This document shows positions 1 to 6,098 of a DNA stretch of 6,098 nt, in pieces. The DNA is from Frankiales bacterium (GTDB lineage: Bacteria; Actinomycetota; Actinomycetes; Mycobacteriales; SCTD01), in NCBI GenBank assembly GCA_004299215.1, contig SCTD01000628.1, positions 1 through 6,098 of the forward strand. Direction: 5' to 3'. Every line of letters begins with the position of its first letter. Within the stretch, counting starts at the first letter, position 1. The notes below the pieces were generated by a model. The model was not told the DNA's origin, made no database searches, and saw nothing but the letters and a program-made list of their open reading frames with translations. Made by a program: the position numbers and the translations under genes.

Positions 1-1
1 C

Positions 2-691
2 GAGGCCCACCTGCTCTTCGACGACGCGAGTGAGGCGTTCCTCGACGCGATCGCGCGGACCGTACGCCTCATCCGCTCCAAGGGCGTCGGCGTCTTCTTC
101 GTCACCCAGACGCCGAAGGACGTGCCGTCCGAGGTGCTCGCCCAGCTCGGCAACCGGGTGCAGCACGCGCTGCGCGCCTTCACCCCCGACGACGCGAAGG
201 CGCTCAAGGCGACGGTCGGGACCTTCCCCGAGAGCGAGGTCTACGACCTGACCGAGCTGCTCACGTCTATGGGGATCGGGGAGGCCGCGGTGACGATCCT
301 GTCCGAGCGCGGCGCGCCGACGCCGGTCGCGTGGACGATGCTCCGCCCCCCGACGGCGTCGATGTCGCCGCTGGACCCGGAGGTCATGGCGTCGATGGTC
401 GCCGGCTCCGAGCTGTCCGCGGAGTACTCCACCGTCCTCGACCGCGAGTCGGCGTACGAGATGCTCGCCGCCGAGCACGCCCCCGAGCCGGAGGAGGCCG
501 CGGCGGAGCAGCCTCCCGCCGCGGATCGGGCGCAGGAGCGCGAGCCGGAGAGCAAGGTGGCGGAGGTGCTCGGCTCCAGCGCGTTCAAGAGCTTCATGCG
601 CTCGGCGGCCACGGTGGCCGGCCGCGAGATCACCCGGTCGCTGTTCGGCACGTCGCCGCGCCGCCGGCGGTCCACCCGCCGCCGCCGGTAG
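2..691 (+). CDS. HerA-like (DUF853) ATPase, C-terminal part; 5' end outside window
   Basis: The open frame enters from the left edge and ends at TAG 689-691, giving 229 visible residues. It opens with EAHLLF; the base before it fits the final C of a GAC codon, so this looks like the DEAH Walker B motif of a HerA/FtsK-type P-loop ATPase. Next comes the strand-plus-glutamine stretch GVGVFFVTQTPKDVP (about residues 27-41), where VTQ resembles the sensor motif of this class, then RVQHALRAFTPDDAKAL and an FPESEVYDLTELLTSMGIGEA segment (split here by the visible helix break) typical of the DUF853 family, including E. coli YjgR. A Glu/Ala/Pro-rich linker (about 158-182) leads to the conserved helical tail with SSAFKSFMRSA and GREITRSLFG and ends in an arginine-rich run. 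The Walker A half is not in the window. DUF853 proteins are predicted cytosolic DNA-dependent ATPases of unclear physiological role. No NurA nuclease or SIR2 partner is visible, so a defence role is not supported. Confidence 0.88.
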   Translation, partial: EAHLLFDDASEAFLDAIARTVRLIRSKGVGVFFVTQTPKDVPSEVLAQLGNRVQHALRAFTPDDAKALKATVGTFPESEVYDLTELLTSMGIGEAAVTILSERGAPTPVAWTMLRPPTASMSPLDPEVMASMVAGSELSAEYSTVLDRESAYEMLAAEHAPEPEEAAAEQPPAADRAQEREPESKVAEVLGSSAFKSFMRSAATVAGREITRSLFGTSPRRRRSTRRRR

Positions 692-722
692 CGCCCGGAG
701 TCGGGGGAGCCCGCGGGCGTTA
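689..722 (+). terminator. Candidate hairpin terminator after the HerA-like gene
   Basis: TAGCGCCCG (689-697) can pair with CGGGCGTTA (714-722), giving a 9-base-pair stem with one G-U pair and a 16-base loop that starts at the stop codon. There is no T tract, so this would be the U-less type often proposed in actinobacteria. Position supports it; the large loop weakens it. Confidence 0.3.
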
Positions 723-777
723 GCCGTTCGGAACCAGCCGGAAACACAGCGGTCCTCCTGCAGAAACCCGCGGTGCC

Positions 778-783
778 TAGCGT
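778..783 (+). promoter_or_regulatory. Candidate -10 element for the winged-helix gene
   Basis: TAGCGT fits the actinobacterial -10 pattern TANNNT. A start about seven bases downstream would leave a leader of roughly 27 bases that contains the GGAGGA ribosome binding site at 807-812. The nine bases TAGCGTCCG (778-786) recur exactly at 1207-1215 before the next gene. No convincing -35 hexamer is visible at the right spacing. Confidence 0.45.
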
Positions 784-816
784 CCGAGGGACGCCACGGC
801 CACCCCGGAGGACTCC

Positions 817-1194
817 ATGACACTCGCGGCCACCAGCCCGCAGCAGCTCCACCCCCGCGCACCCGGCAGCTTCCTGGCCCGCGCCGCCGAGGCCGGGGTC
901 GACGTCGTCACCCCGCTCGTCAGCGGCGCCCTCGCCGTCGACCTGTCCGGCTACGTCGTCACCCTCGACGGTGCGGTGCTCGACCTCTCGCCGCGCCAGG
1001 TCGAGCTGCTGGCGCTGTTCCTCGCGGCGCCCGGTCAGGTGTGGAGCCGCGAGCAGCTGCACTGGGTCTGCTGGGGCGACACCAGCCCGTCGCGCCGGGT
1101 CGACGTGCAGCTCTGCCGGCTGCGCGCGCGCACCGGGCTCGACCTGTTCCGCAACGTCCGTGACCGCGGTTGGGCGCTGCGCCCGGTCGCGTAG
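817..1194 (+). CDS. Orphan winged-helix DNA-binding protein (OmpR/PhoB C-terminal type)
   Basis: A 125-residue protein with ATG at 817, preceded by GGAGGA at 807-812 with a four-base gap, which fixes the start. Residues 1-40 are a non-conserved Ala/Pro-rich lead. Residues about 42-122 match the Trans_reg_C winged-helix fold: a first beta-hairpin (YVVTLDGAVLDLSPRQ), a helix with VELLALFLAAPGQVWSREQL, the WG turn (VCWGD, 84-88), the recognition helix RRVDVQLCRLRARTG (93-107), and the wing FRNVRDRGWALRP (111-123). The family binds DNA in the cytoplasm, usually as the output domain of a response regulator. Here there is no receiver domain and nothing upstream to supply one, so phosphorylation control is not expected; the protein could act constitutively or through another ligand. 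The loop before the recognition helix is shorter than in typical PhoB-like domains, and two cysteines (85 and 100) flank it. Targets are unknown; the secreted-protein gene 24 bases downstream is the nearest candidate. Confidence 0.82.
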   Translation: MTLAATSPQQLHPRAPGSFLARAAEAGVDVVTPLVSGALAVDLSGYVVTLDGAVLDLSPRQVELLALFLAAPGQVWSREQLHWVCWGDTSPSRRVDVQLCRLRARTGLDLFRNVRDRGWALRPVA

Positions 1195-1206
1195 CCCCTG
1201 CCGGGT

Positions 1207-1212
1207 TAGCGT
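1207..1212 (+). promoter_or_regulatory. Leaderless -10 element before the Tat-secreted protein gene
   Basis: TAGCGT lies exactly six bases before the GTG at 1219. In this geometry transcription would begin at the first base of the start codon. There is no Shine-Dalgarno sequence in the gap, which agrees with leaderless translation and supports the GTG start. No good -35 match is seen. Confidence 0.6.
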
Positions 1213-1218
1213 CCGGGC

Positions 1219-2073
1219 GTGCCTGACGCCTCCCAGCCCCTCGACCGACGTCGCCTCCTGCGTCGCGGCGGTGTCGTGATCGCCGGTGCCGCAGGCGTTC
1301 TCGCCCTGCCGGACCCCGCCTCGGCGGCCGAGGGCGACCCCGTGCTCGCCGGTCGGACCACCGACGCGGGACCGGCTCCGACCACGCTCAGCGGCGGCGG
1401 CGCGGGCGCCCCCACGCTGGAAGTGGCCAACCCCGCCACCACAGGGACGTACGCCGCTCCGGCGCTGAGGCTCGCGCCGTCCGGCAGCGACGGCCTCGAC
1501 CCGGCGAGCGTCGGTGCCGGCGATCTCGCCAGCAGCGGGGACCTGCTCTGGTACGGCCACGCGCCCGCCGCCGCCGGCGCCGGTGTCGTGGGGGCGGTCT
1601 ACACCTCGGCCTTCGCCAACCACCTGCAGTTCCTGGACGCTCCCCGCCGGGTGCTCGACACGCGGAGCGGCGGGACGACCGACGAGGGCGGCAACCCCAA
1701 CGACCGCCGTACCCGCGTCGTGGCCGGGCAGTTCGACAGCGCCGGCCGCCTGCTCGGCGGCACCTCGCTGGTGCTCGATCTGGCCGAGCTGACCCTGTCC
1801 GGGGTGGGGGTCTTCGCCAACCTCACGGTCGTCGGCCCGGCGGGGTCGGGCTTCCTCACCGCCTACCCGACGCCGGACGGCGCCGCGCGCACCGACGGGC
1901 TGGACCGGCCGGCGGCGTCCAGCCTCAACTTCGTGCGGGGCGTTCCGGCGCTCGCCAACTTCGCGGTCGTGCGGCTCGGCGGGGGCGGGCGGATCAGCAT
2001 CTACAGCACGGCGCTGGCGCACGTCCTGCTCGACCTCACGGCGGTGAGCGTCGCCGAGCCGTTCCGGACCTAG
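1219..2073 (+). CDS. Tat-exported protein with actinobacterial 'LDTR' extracellular module, function unknown
   Basis: A 284-residue protein starting at GTG 1219, a start supported by the leaderless -10 six bases upstream. The N-terminus is a twin-arginine signal: RRRLL at 10-14, hydrophobic core about 17-30, and a signal peptidase I site ASA (34-36) before A37. The next 100 residues are Gly/Ala/Thr/Pro-rich with TLEVANP and PALRLAPSG segments like those in repetitive surface proteins. Residues 140-279 contain a module I recognise from many secreted actinobacterial proteins: RRVLDTRSGG (143-152), a central beta-rich part, ANLTVVGP..GFLTAYP (200-217), SSLNF (234-238), NFAVVRLGGGG (247-257) and HVLLDLTAV (268-276). 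In other proteins this module is attached to enzymes or binding domains; here it stands almost alone, with no catalytic motif, no membrane anchor and no sortase signal. It is probably an exported, folded beta protein outside the membrane. What it binds is not known to me. Confidence 0.8.
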   Translation: MPDASQPLDRRRLLRRGGVVIAGAAGVLALPDPASAAEGDPVLAGRTTDAGPAPTTLSGGGAGAPTLEVANPATTGTYAAPALRLAPSGSDGLDPASVGAGDLASSGDLLWYGHAPAAAGAGVVGAVYTSAFANHLQFLDAPRRVLDTRSGGTTDEGGNPNDRRTRVVAGQFDSAGRLLGGTSLVLDLAELTLSGVGVFANLTVVGPAGSGFLTAYPTPDGAARTDGLDRPAASSLNFVRGVPALANFAVVRLGGGGRISIYSTALAHVLLDLTAVSVAEPFRT

Positions 2074-2091
2074 TCCCACTCAGCGGGACTG
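2073..2091 (+). promoter_or_regulatory. Palindrome between secreted-protein gene and HsaA-like gene (operator or weak terminator)
   Basis: AGTCCC (2073-2078) and GGGACT (2086-2091) are perfect inverted repeats separated by seven bases, beginning at the last base of the preceding stop codon. No T tract follows. It could be a short terminator or a binding site for a dimeric repressor controlling the monooxygenase gene 70 bases downstream; the sequence does not decide between these. Confidence 0.35.
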
Positions 2092-2160
2092 ATCGCCCGC
2101 GCGCTCGGCGCTCCTCCGGCAGGCTGCGCAGCACCCGCCAGCCGTCGCGAAGGAACCCCG

Positions 2161-3342
2161 ATGCCGAACCCCGTCCTGGACGCCGTCCGCGAGCACGCCG
2201 AGGAGATCGCCGCCCTCGGTCCGGCCAACGAGGCCGCCGGGCAGCTGGAGGACTCCGCCGTCAAGCTGCTCCGCGACACCGGGGTCATCCGGATGCTGCA
2301 GCCGGCGACCTACGGAGGCCTCGAGGCGACGCCGCGCGAGTGGGCCGAGACCGTCATGGCGATCGCCGCGCAGGACGGCGCCACCGGCTGGATCGCCGGG
2401 ATCGTCGGCGTGCACCCGTGGGAGATGGCGATGGCCGACGCGCGCGTGCAGGAGGAGGTCTGGGGGCAGGACCAGGACACCTGGATCGCGTCCCCGTACG
2501 CCCCGATGGGCGTCCTCACGCCGGTCGACGGCGGCTACGTCTTCAACGGCCACTGGCAGTTCAGCTCCGGCACCGACCACTGCGACTGGATCTTCCTCGG
2601 CGCGTTCCTCGGCGATGACGACGGCAAGCCGCTGATGCCGCCGGTGAACATGCACGTGATCCTGCCGCGCTCCGACTACGAGATCGTCGAGGACAGCTGG
2701 GACGTCGTCGGGCTCAAGGGCACCGGCAGCAAGGACGTGAAGGTCAAGGACGCCTTCGTGCCGGACTACCGCGTGCTGCCCTTCTCCAAGGTCATCAGCG
2801 GCAAGGCGCCGACCGAGGCCGGGCTCATCAACCCGACCTACCACGTGCCGTTCTCGACGGTCTTCCCGCTCGGCATCACCTCGGCCGTCATCGGCATCTG
2901 CGAGGGCGCGCTCGCGCACCACCTCGCCTACCAGAAGGACCGCACGCAGGTGACGGGCACCAAGATCAAGGACGACCCGTACGTCCTCTACGCGATCAGC
3001 GAGGCCGCCGCCGACATCAGCGCGTCGCGCACCGTCCTGCTGGACAACGCGAGCCGGATGTACGACAAGGCCGCGGCGGGGGAGCGGGTCGGCTTCGAGG
3101 AGCGGGCCGCCAGCCGGCGCGACCAGGTGCAGGCGGCGTGGCGGGCGGTGCGCGCGGTCGACGAGATCGTGGCGCGCTCGGGCGGCAACGCGATGCGGAT
3201 GGACCAGCCGATCCAGCGGTTCTGGCGCGACGCGCACACCGGGCTCGCGCACGCGATCCACGTGCCCGGCACGGTCTTCCACGCCGCGGGCCTGACCTCG
3301 CTCGGCGTCGAGCCGCCGCCGCCGATGCGGGCGATGATCTGA
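2161..3342 (+). CDS. HsaA-like flavin-dependent monooxygenase, oxygenase subunit (acyl-CoA dehydrogenase fold)
   Basis: A 393-residue protein; ATG 2161 is preceded by AAGGAA (2150-2155). Length and sequence pattern match HsaA, the oxygenase half of the two-component 3-hydroxy-9,10-secoandrostatriene-dione 4-hydroxylase of actinobacterial steroid degradation, a group D flavoprotein monooxygenase related to HpaB/HpaH. Shared segments, compared from memory, include QPATYGGLEA (47-56), TGWIAGIVGVHPW (75-87), QEEVWG (97-102), YAPMG (113-117), DGGYVFNGHWQFSSGTDH (123-140), VVGLKGTGS (182-190) and the C-terminal IQRFWRDAHTGLAHA (351-365). H140 and the neighbouring serines lie where this family places flavin/oxygen-handling residues. 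Such enzymes use reduced flavin supplied by a separate reductase to ortho-hydroxylate phenols in the cytoplasm. No reductase, extradiol dioxygenase or hydrolase gene lies nearby, so this may be a paralogue acting on another aromatic compound; I withhold the symbol hsaA. All arginine codons are CGC or CGG, like the host. Confidence 0.87.
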   Translation: MPNPVLDAVREHAEEIAALGPANEAAGQLEDSAVKLLRDTGVIRMLQPATYGGLEATPREWAETVMAIAAQDGATGWIAGIVGVHPWEMAMADARVQEEVWGQDQDTWIASPYAPMGVLTPVDGGYVFNGHWQFSSGTDHCDWIFLGAFLGDDDGKPLMPPVNMHVILPRSDYEIVEDSWDVVGLKGTGSKDVKVKDAFVPDYRVLPFSKVISGKAPTEAGLINPTYHVPFSTVFPLGITSAVIGICEGALAHHLAYQKDRTQVTGTKIKDDPYVLYAISEAAADISASRTVLLDNASRMYDKAAAGERVGFEERAASRRDQVQAAWRAVRAVDEIVARSGGNAMRMDQPIQRFWRDAHTGLAHAIHVPGTVFHAAGLTSLGVEPPPPMRAMI

Positions 3343-3345
3343 CGC

Positions 3346-3364
3346 CACCCCGTCGCCGGGGGTG
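3346..3364. terminator. Candidate bidirectional hairpin between HsaA-like gene and tRNA-Arg
   Basis: CACCCC (3346-3351) and GGGGTG (3359-3364) form a six-base-pair GC-rich stem with a seven-base loop. It lies four bases after the monooxygenase stop and six bases beyond the tRNA 3' end, where both converging transcripts need to stop. Neither strand has a T tract after it. Confidence 0.45.
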
Positions 3365-3369
3365 AGCGG

Positions 3370-3443
3370 CGCGCCCGGCAGGACTCGAACCTGCGGCCTT
3401 GGACTTAGAAGGTCCCTGCTCTATCCAGCTGAGCTACGGGCGC
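3370..3443 (-). tRNA. tRNA-Arg (anticodon TCT)
   Basis: Read on the minus strand, the 74 bases fold as a full cloverleaf. The acceptor stem is GCGCCCG with CGGGCGC, the D arm is GCTC/GAGC with a loop containing GG, and the anticodon loop is CTTCTAA with T33 and anticodon TCT (plus-strand 3407-3409). The variable loop has five bases, and the T arm is GCAGG/CCTGC around TTCGAGT. The discriminator base is G, usual for arginine tRNAs. The first anticodon-stem pair is a G-A mismatch; the other four pairs are standard. CCA is not encoded, so it must be added after transcription. The tRNA reads AGA and AGG, which are rare in such a GC-rich genome. It converges with the monooxygenase gene and sits downstream of the cupredoxin gene on the same strand, about 50 bases away. 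Confidence 0.96.
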
Positions 3444-3495
3444 TGGAGCGCTGACATCGTGCCACCTGGCGCAGCGACCCCACGCCGCCGCAGCC

Positions 3496-3972
3496 TCAGC
3501 CGACGATGATCGACCCGGTCATGGTCGGGTGCGGCCGGCAGTGGAACGTGTAGGTGCCCGGCGTGCGGAACGTGAACGTGAAGCGCTGCCCTTGGGAGAG
3601 CGAGCCCGAGTCCCAGGCGCCGCCGTCGGCCGTCCACGTGTGCGCGGCGCTGTCGAGGTTGGTCGCCGTGACGGCCGTGCCGACCGGGACCGTCATGGTG
3701 CGGGGCGAGAAGGCGAAGTCCTGGATCGTCAGGGCGCGGGACGTCGAGTCGGGCGTCCGGCTCGGTGAGCGCGCCGCCGTCGGGGACGGCGACGGGGCGA
3801 CGGCGACCGGCGAGCCGGGTGAGGCGGAGGGGGTGACCGGGGCGGCGGAGGTGGCGACCGGGAGCGAGGGGCTCCTCGACTGCCCTGCGGACCGGACCGC
3901 GCCGTCGTCCGAGCAGCCCGCGATCAGCAGGGCGGCGATCCCGAGCCGGGAGCAGCGGGAGGTCCGGGTCAC
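3496..3972 (-). CDS. Cupredoxin (plastocyanin/amicyanin-like) lipoprotein
   Basis: A 158-residue protein, read from GTG 3972 to TGA 3496-3498. The start is chosen because it puts a typical lipoprotein signal at the very N-terminus: positive residues, a short hydrophobic stretch (GIAALLIAG, 11-19) and lipobox cysteine C20 in IAGC. The frame stays open far upstream, but that part overlaps ssbB on the other strand and looks like a shadow. Residues 21-78 are a Ser/Pro/Ala-rich flexible linker. Residues 80-158 form one cupredoxin domain. The probable type 1 copper ligands are H111 (AAHTW), C145, H148 and M151 (FHCRPHPTM); the Cys-x2-His-x2-Met spacing is that of amicyanin. The mature protein would be tethered to the outer face of the membrane and could carry electrons or bind copper; no redox partner gene is nearby. 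A CAGACT seven bases before the GTG (plus strand 3980-3985) may be a weak leaderless -10; no ribosome binding site is well placed. Confidence 0.85.
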   Translation of the reverse strand: MTRTSRCSRLGIAALLIAGCSDDGAVRSAGQSRSPSLPVATSAAPVTPSASPGSPVAVAPSPSPTAARSPSRTPDSTSRALTIQDFAFSPRTMTVPVGTAVTATNLDSAAHTWTADGGAWDSGSLSQGQRFTFTFRTPGTYTFHCRPHPTMTGSIIVG

Positions 3973-4000
3973 GAGACGGAGTCTGCTCCGATCGCCGTCG

Positions 4001-4026
4001 CTGTCCACAGCGCCGGCCCGTCCACA
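4001..4026 (+). promoter_or_regulatory. Two DnaA-box-like sequences upstream of ssbB
   Basis: CTGTCCACA (4001-4009) and CCGTCCACA (4018-4026) are 8/9 and 7/9 matches to the actinobacterial DnaA box TTGTCCACA, in the same orientation and 17 bases apart. They share the eight bases GTCCACAG. Their place in the divergent region upstream of an SSB gene makes a regulatory role plausible, but two imperfect boxes could occur by chance. Confidence 0.3.
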
Positions 4027-4029
4027 GTC

Positions 4030-4059
4030 GCGACCGGTGCCCGCCCGCCGGCGACCGGT
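4030..4059 (+). repeat. Direct repeat GCGACCGGT, two copies 21 bases apart
   Basis: GCGACCGGT occurs at 4030-4038 and again at 4051-4059. The spacing of 21 bases is two helical turns, placing both on the same face of the DNA, and each copy contains the palindrome ACCGGT. This arrangement is typical of tandem operator sites. It lies between the start codons of the cupredoxin gene and ssbB and could control either. Confidence 0.4.
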
Positions 4060-4109
4060 CGGCTGCACCGTGGCCGCACCGCCGGTGGACCCGCCGCCGG
4101 CTGCATCCC

Positions 4110-4114
4110 GGAGG
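4110..4114 (+). promoter_or_regulatory. Ribosome binding site of ssbB
   Basis: GGAGG ends five bases before ATG 4120 and decides the start of the ssbB reading frame, in contrast to the apparently leaderless gene that follows it. Confidence 0.75.
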
Positions 4115-4119
4115 TCGTC

Positions 4120-4605
4120 ATGCAGGAACCCGTCATCACGGTCAGCGGCAACGTCGGCGGCATGCCGCGCACCCGCGTCGTCGCCAGCGGGTCGGTGGTC
4201 ACCGACTTCCGGATCGCCAACACCCCGCGCGACGTCGACAAGACCACCGGGCAGTGGTCCGACGGCCAGACGGTGTGGTTCGGGGTCAGCTGCTGGCGCA
4301 GCCTGGCGGAGAACGTCGCCGCCTCCGTCAAGACCGGCGACCGGGTCGTCGTGACCGGCCGGCTGCGCGCCCACACGTGGAAGACCGAGCAGGGCGAGGA
4401 GCGCAGCAGCCTGGAGATCAAGGCGCAGACGATCGGCTTCGACCTCTCGCGCGGCAAGGCCGTCCAGGAGCGCAGCGTGCCGCTGTCGATGACCGTGGAC
4501 CCCGGGCTGCCGCCGGTCGAGGAGCCGGCCGACGACGAGAGCGAGGAGATGTACGACGACGACGAGCGGTCGCTGGGCAGCCCGGTGCGGATCGAGGCCG
4601 CCTGA
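4120..4605 (+). CDS. ssbB: Single-stranded DNA-binding protein, SsbB type (second actinobacterial SSB)
   Basis: A 161-residue protein with a good ribosome binding site. Residues 3-110 are one OB-fold SSB domain: ITVSGNVGG, VTDFRIANTPR (28-37), TVWFGVSCWRSLAENVAASV (51-70), TGDRVVVTGRLRAHTW (72-87) and SSLEIKAQTIGFDL (96-109). Tryptophans 46, 53, 59 and 87 are candidates for base stacking. The tail after residue 112 is short and has an acidic patch (PADDESEEMYDDDE, 136-149), but it ends in VRIEAA rather than the DDDIPF-type tip that primary SSBs use to recruit replication and repair proteins, and there is no Gly/Gln-rich linker. This matches the accessory SSB of mycobacteria (Rv2478c in M. tuberculosis, SsbB in M. 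smegmatis), whose gene is likewise next to ettA. The essential SsbA is expected elsewhere, beside the ribosomal genes rpsF and rpsR. A likely role is DNA protection or recombination under stress rather than core replication. Confidence 0.88.
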   Translation: MQEPVITVSGNVGGMPRTRVVASGSVVTDFRIANTPRDVDKTTGQWSDGQTVWFGVSCWRSLAENVAASVKTGDRVVVTGRLRAHTWKTEQGEERSSLEIKAQTIGFDLSRGKAVQERSVPLSMTVDPGLPPVEEPADDESEEMYDDDERSLGSPVRIEAA

Positions 4606-4634
4606 CGGGCGGCGGCGGGGCGCTCCTGCTCCCG

Positions 4635-4640
4635 TAGGCT
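4635..4640 (+). promoter_or_regulatory. Candidate -10 element for a (near-)leaderless ettA transcript
   Basis: TAGGCT lies eight bases before ATG 4649. With normal spacing the transcript would start one to two bases before the ATG or on it. The gap is CTACCCCC, which has no Shine-Dalgarno complement, so leaderless translation is the simplest reading. It would let ettA be expressed independently of ssbB, 43 bases upstream. Confidence 0.55.
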
Positions 4641-4648
4641 CTACCCCC

Positions 4649-6098
<1,450 letters not shown>

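Noticed and set aside
2..691. HerA-like ATPase as part of a HerA-NurA, HerA-SIR2 or HerA-DUF4297 defence system
   Set aside because: The visible C-terminus is of the widespread DUF853 type and the genes after it are a regulator and a secreted protein. No nuclease or NADase partner is seen downstream; the upstream side is outside the window.
730..734. GGAAC as an ECF sigma factor -35 box
   Set aside because: No matching CGTT-type -10 occurs 16-18 bases downstream, so the five bases alone are not evidence.
241..2079. Very long open frame (612 codons) on the minus strand
   Set aside because: It lies antisense to three well-supported plus-strand genes, its translation is low-complexity Arg/Gly/Ala/Val without a recognisable domain, and it is the expected mirror of GC-biased codons.
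2080..3348. 422-codon minus-strand open frame opposite the monooxygenase gene
   Set aside because: It is an antisense shadow; the translation is rich in Arg, Asp, His and Val with no family features, while the plus strand encodes a clear HsaA-like protein.
3449..3476. Possible hairpin (CGCTG with CAGCG) between the cupredoxin gene and tRNA-Arg
   Set aside because: The stem has only five pairs around an 18-base loop, no T tract follows, and it sits where a tRNA promoter would be, so I cannot assign it a role.

Overview
The window is chromosomal DNA of a high-GC actinobacterium. Supporting signs are the very strong G/C preference at third codon positions, actinobacterial TAGNNT-type -10 elements placed directly before start codons (leaderless genes), a twin-arginine secreted protein with an actinobacterial 'LDTR' extracellular module, and the gene pair ssbB-ettA, which is also adjacent in mycobacteria. 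I cannot fix the genus. No insertion sequence, integrase, CRISPR array, rRNA or obvious genomic island is visible.

Layout. 2-691 (+) is the C-terminal part of a HerA-like (DUF853) ATPase, cut by the window edge. 817-1194 (+) is a small orphan winged-helix regulator of the OmpR/PhoB DNA-binding type with no receiver domain. 1219-2073 (+) is a Tat-exported protein with a carbohydrate-surface-like actinobacterial module of unknown function, apparently translated from a leaderless mRNA. 2161-3342 (+) is a flavin-dependent monooxygenase oxygenase subunit closely resembling HsaA of steroid degradation. 3370-3443 (-) is tRNA-Arg(TCT). 3496-3972 (-) is a cupredoxin lipoprotein. 4120-4605 (+) is a second-type single-stranded DNA-binding protein (SsbB). 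4649-6098 (+) is EttA, the ABC-F translation factor, cut by the right edge. The largest gene-free stretch is the 147-base divergent region between the cupredoxin gene and ssbB (3973-4119), which carries two short direct-repeat families.

How the genes fit together. Most are independent housekeeping or single-function genes rather than one pathway. ssbB and ettA form a recognisable conserved neighbourhood, but ettA seems to have its own promoter. The winged-helix gene and the Tat-secreted protein share an identical 9-base promoter element, which suggests common transcription or even a regulator-target relation. The HsaA-like oxygenase has no reductase partner or ring-cleavage genes in view, so its substrate is open. 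I did not find convincing evidence of a new multi-gene system; the most interesting items are the paired promoters with the uncharacterised secreted protein, the orphan oxygenase, and the repeat-bearing region upstream of ssbB.
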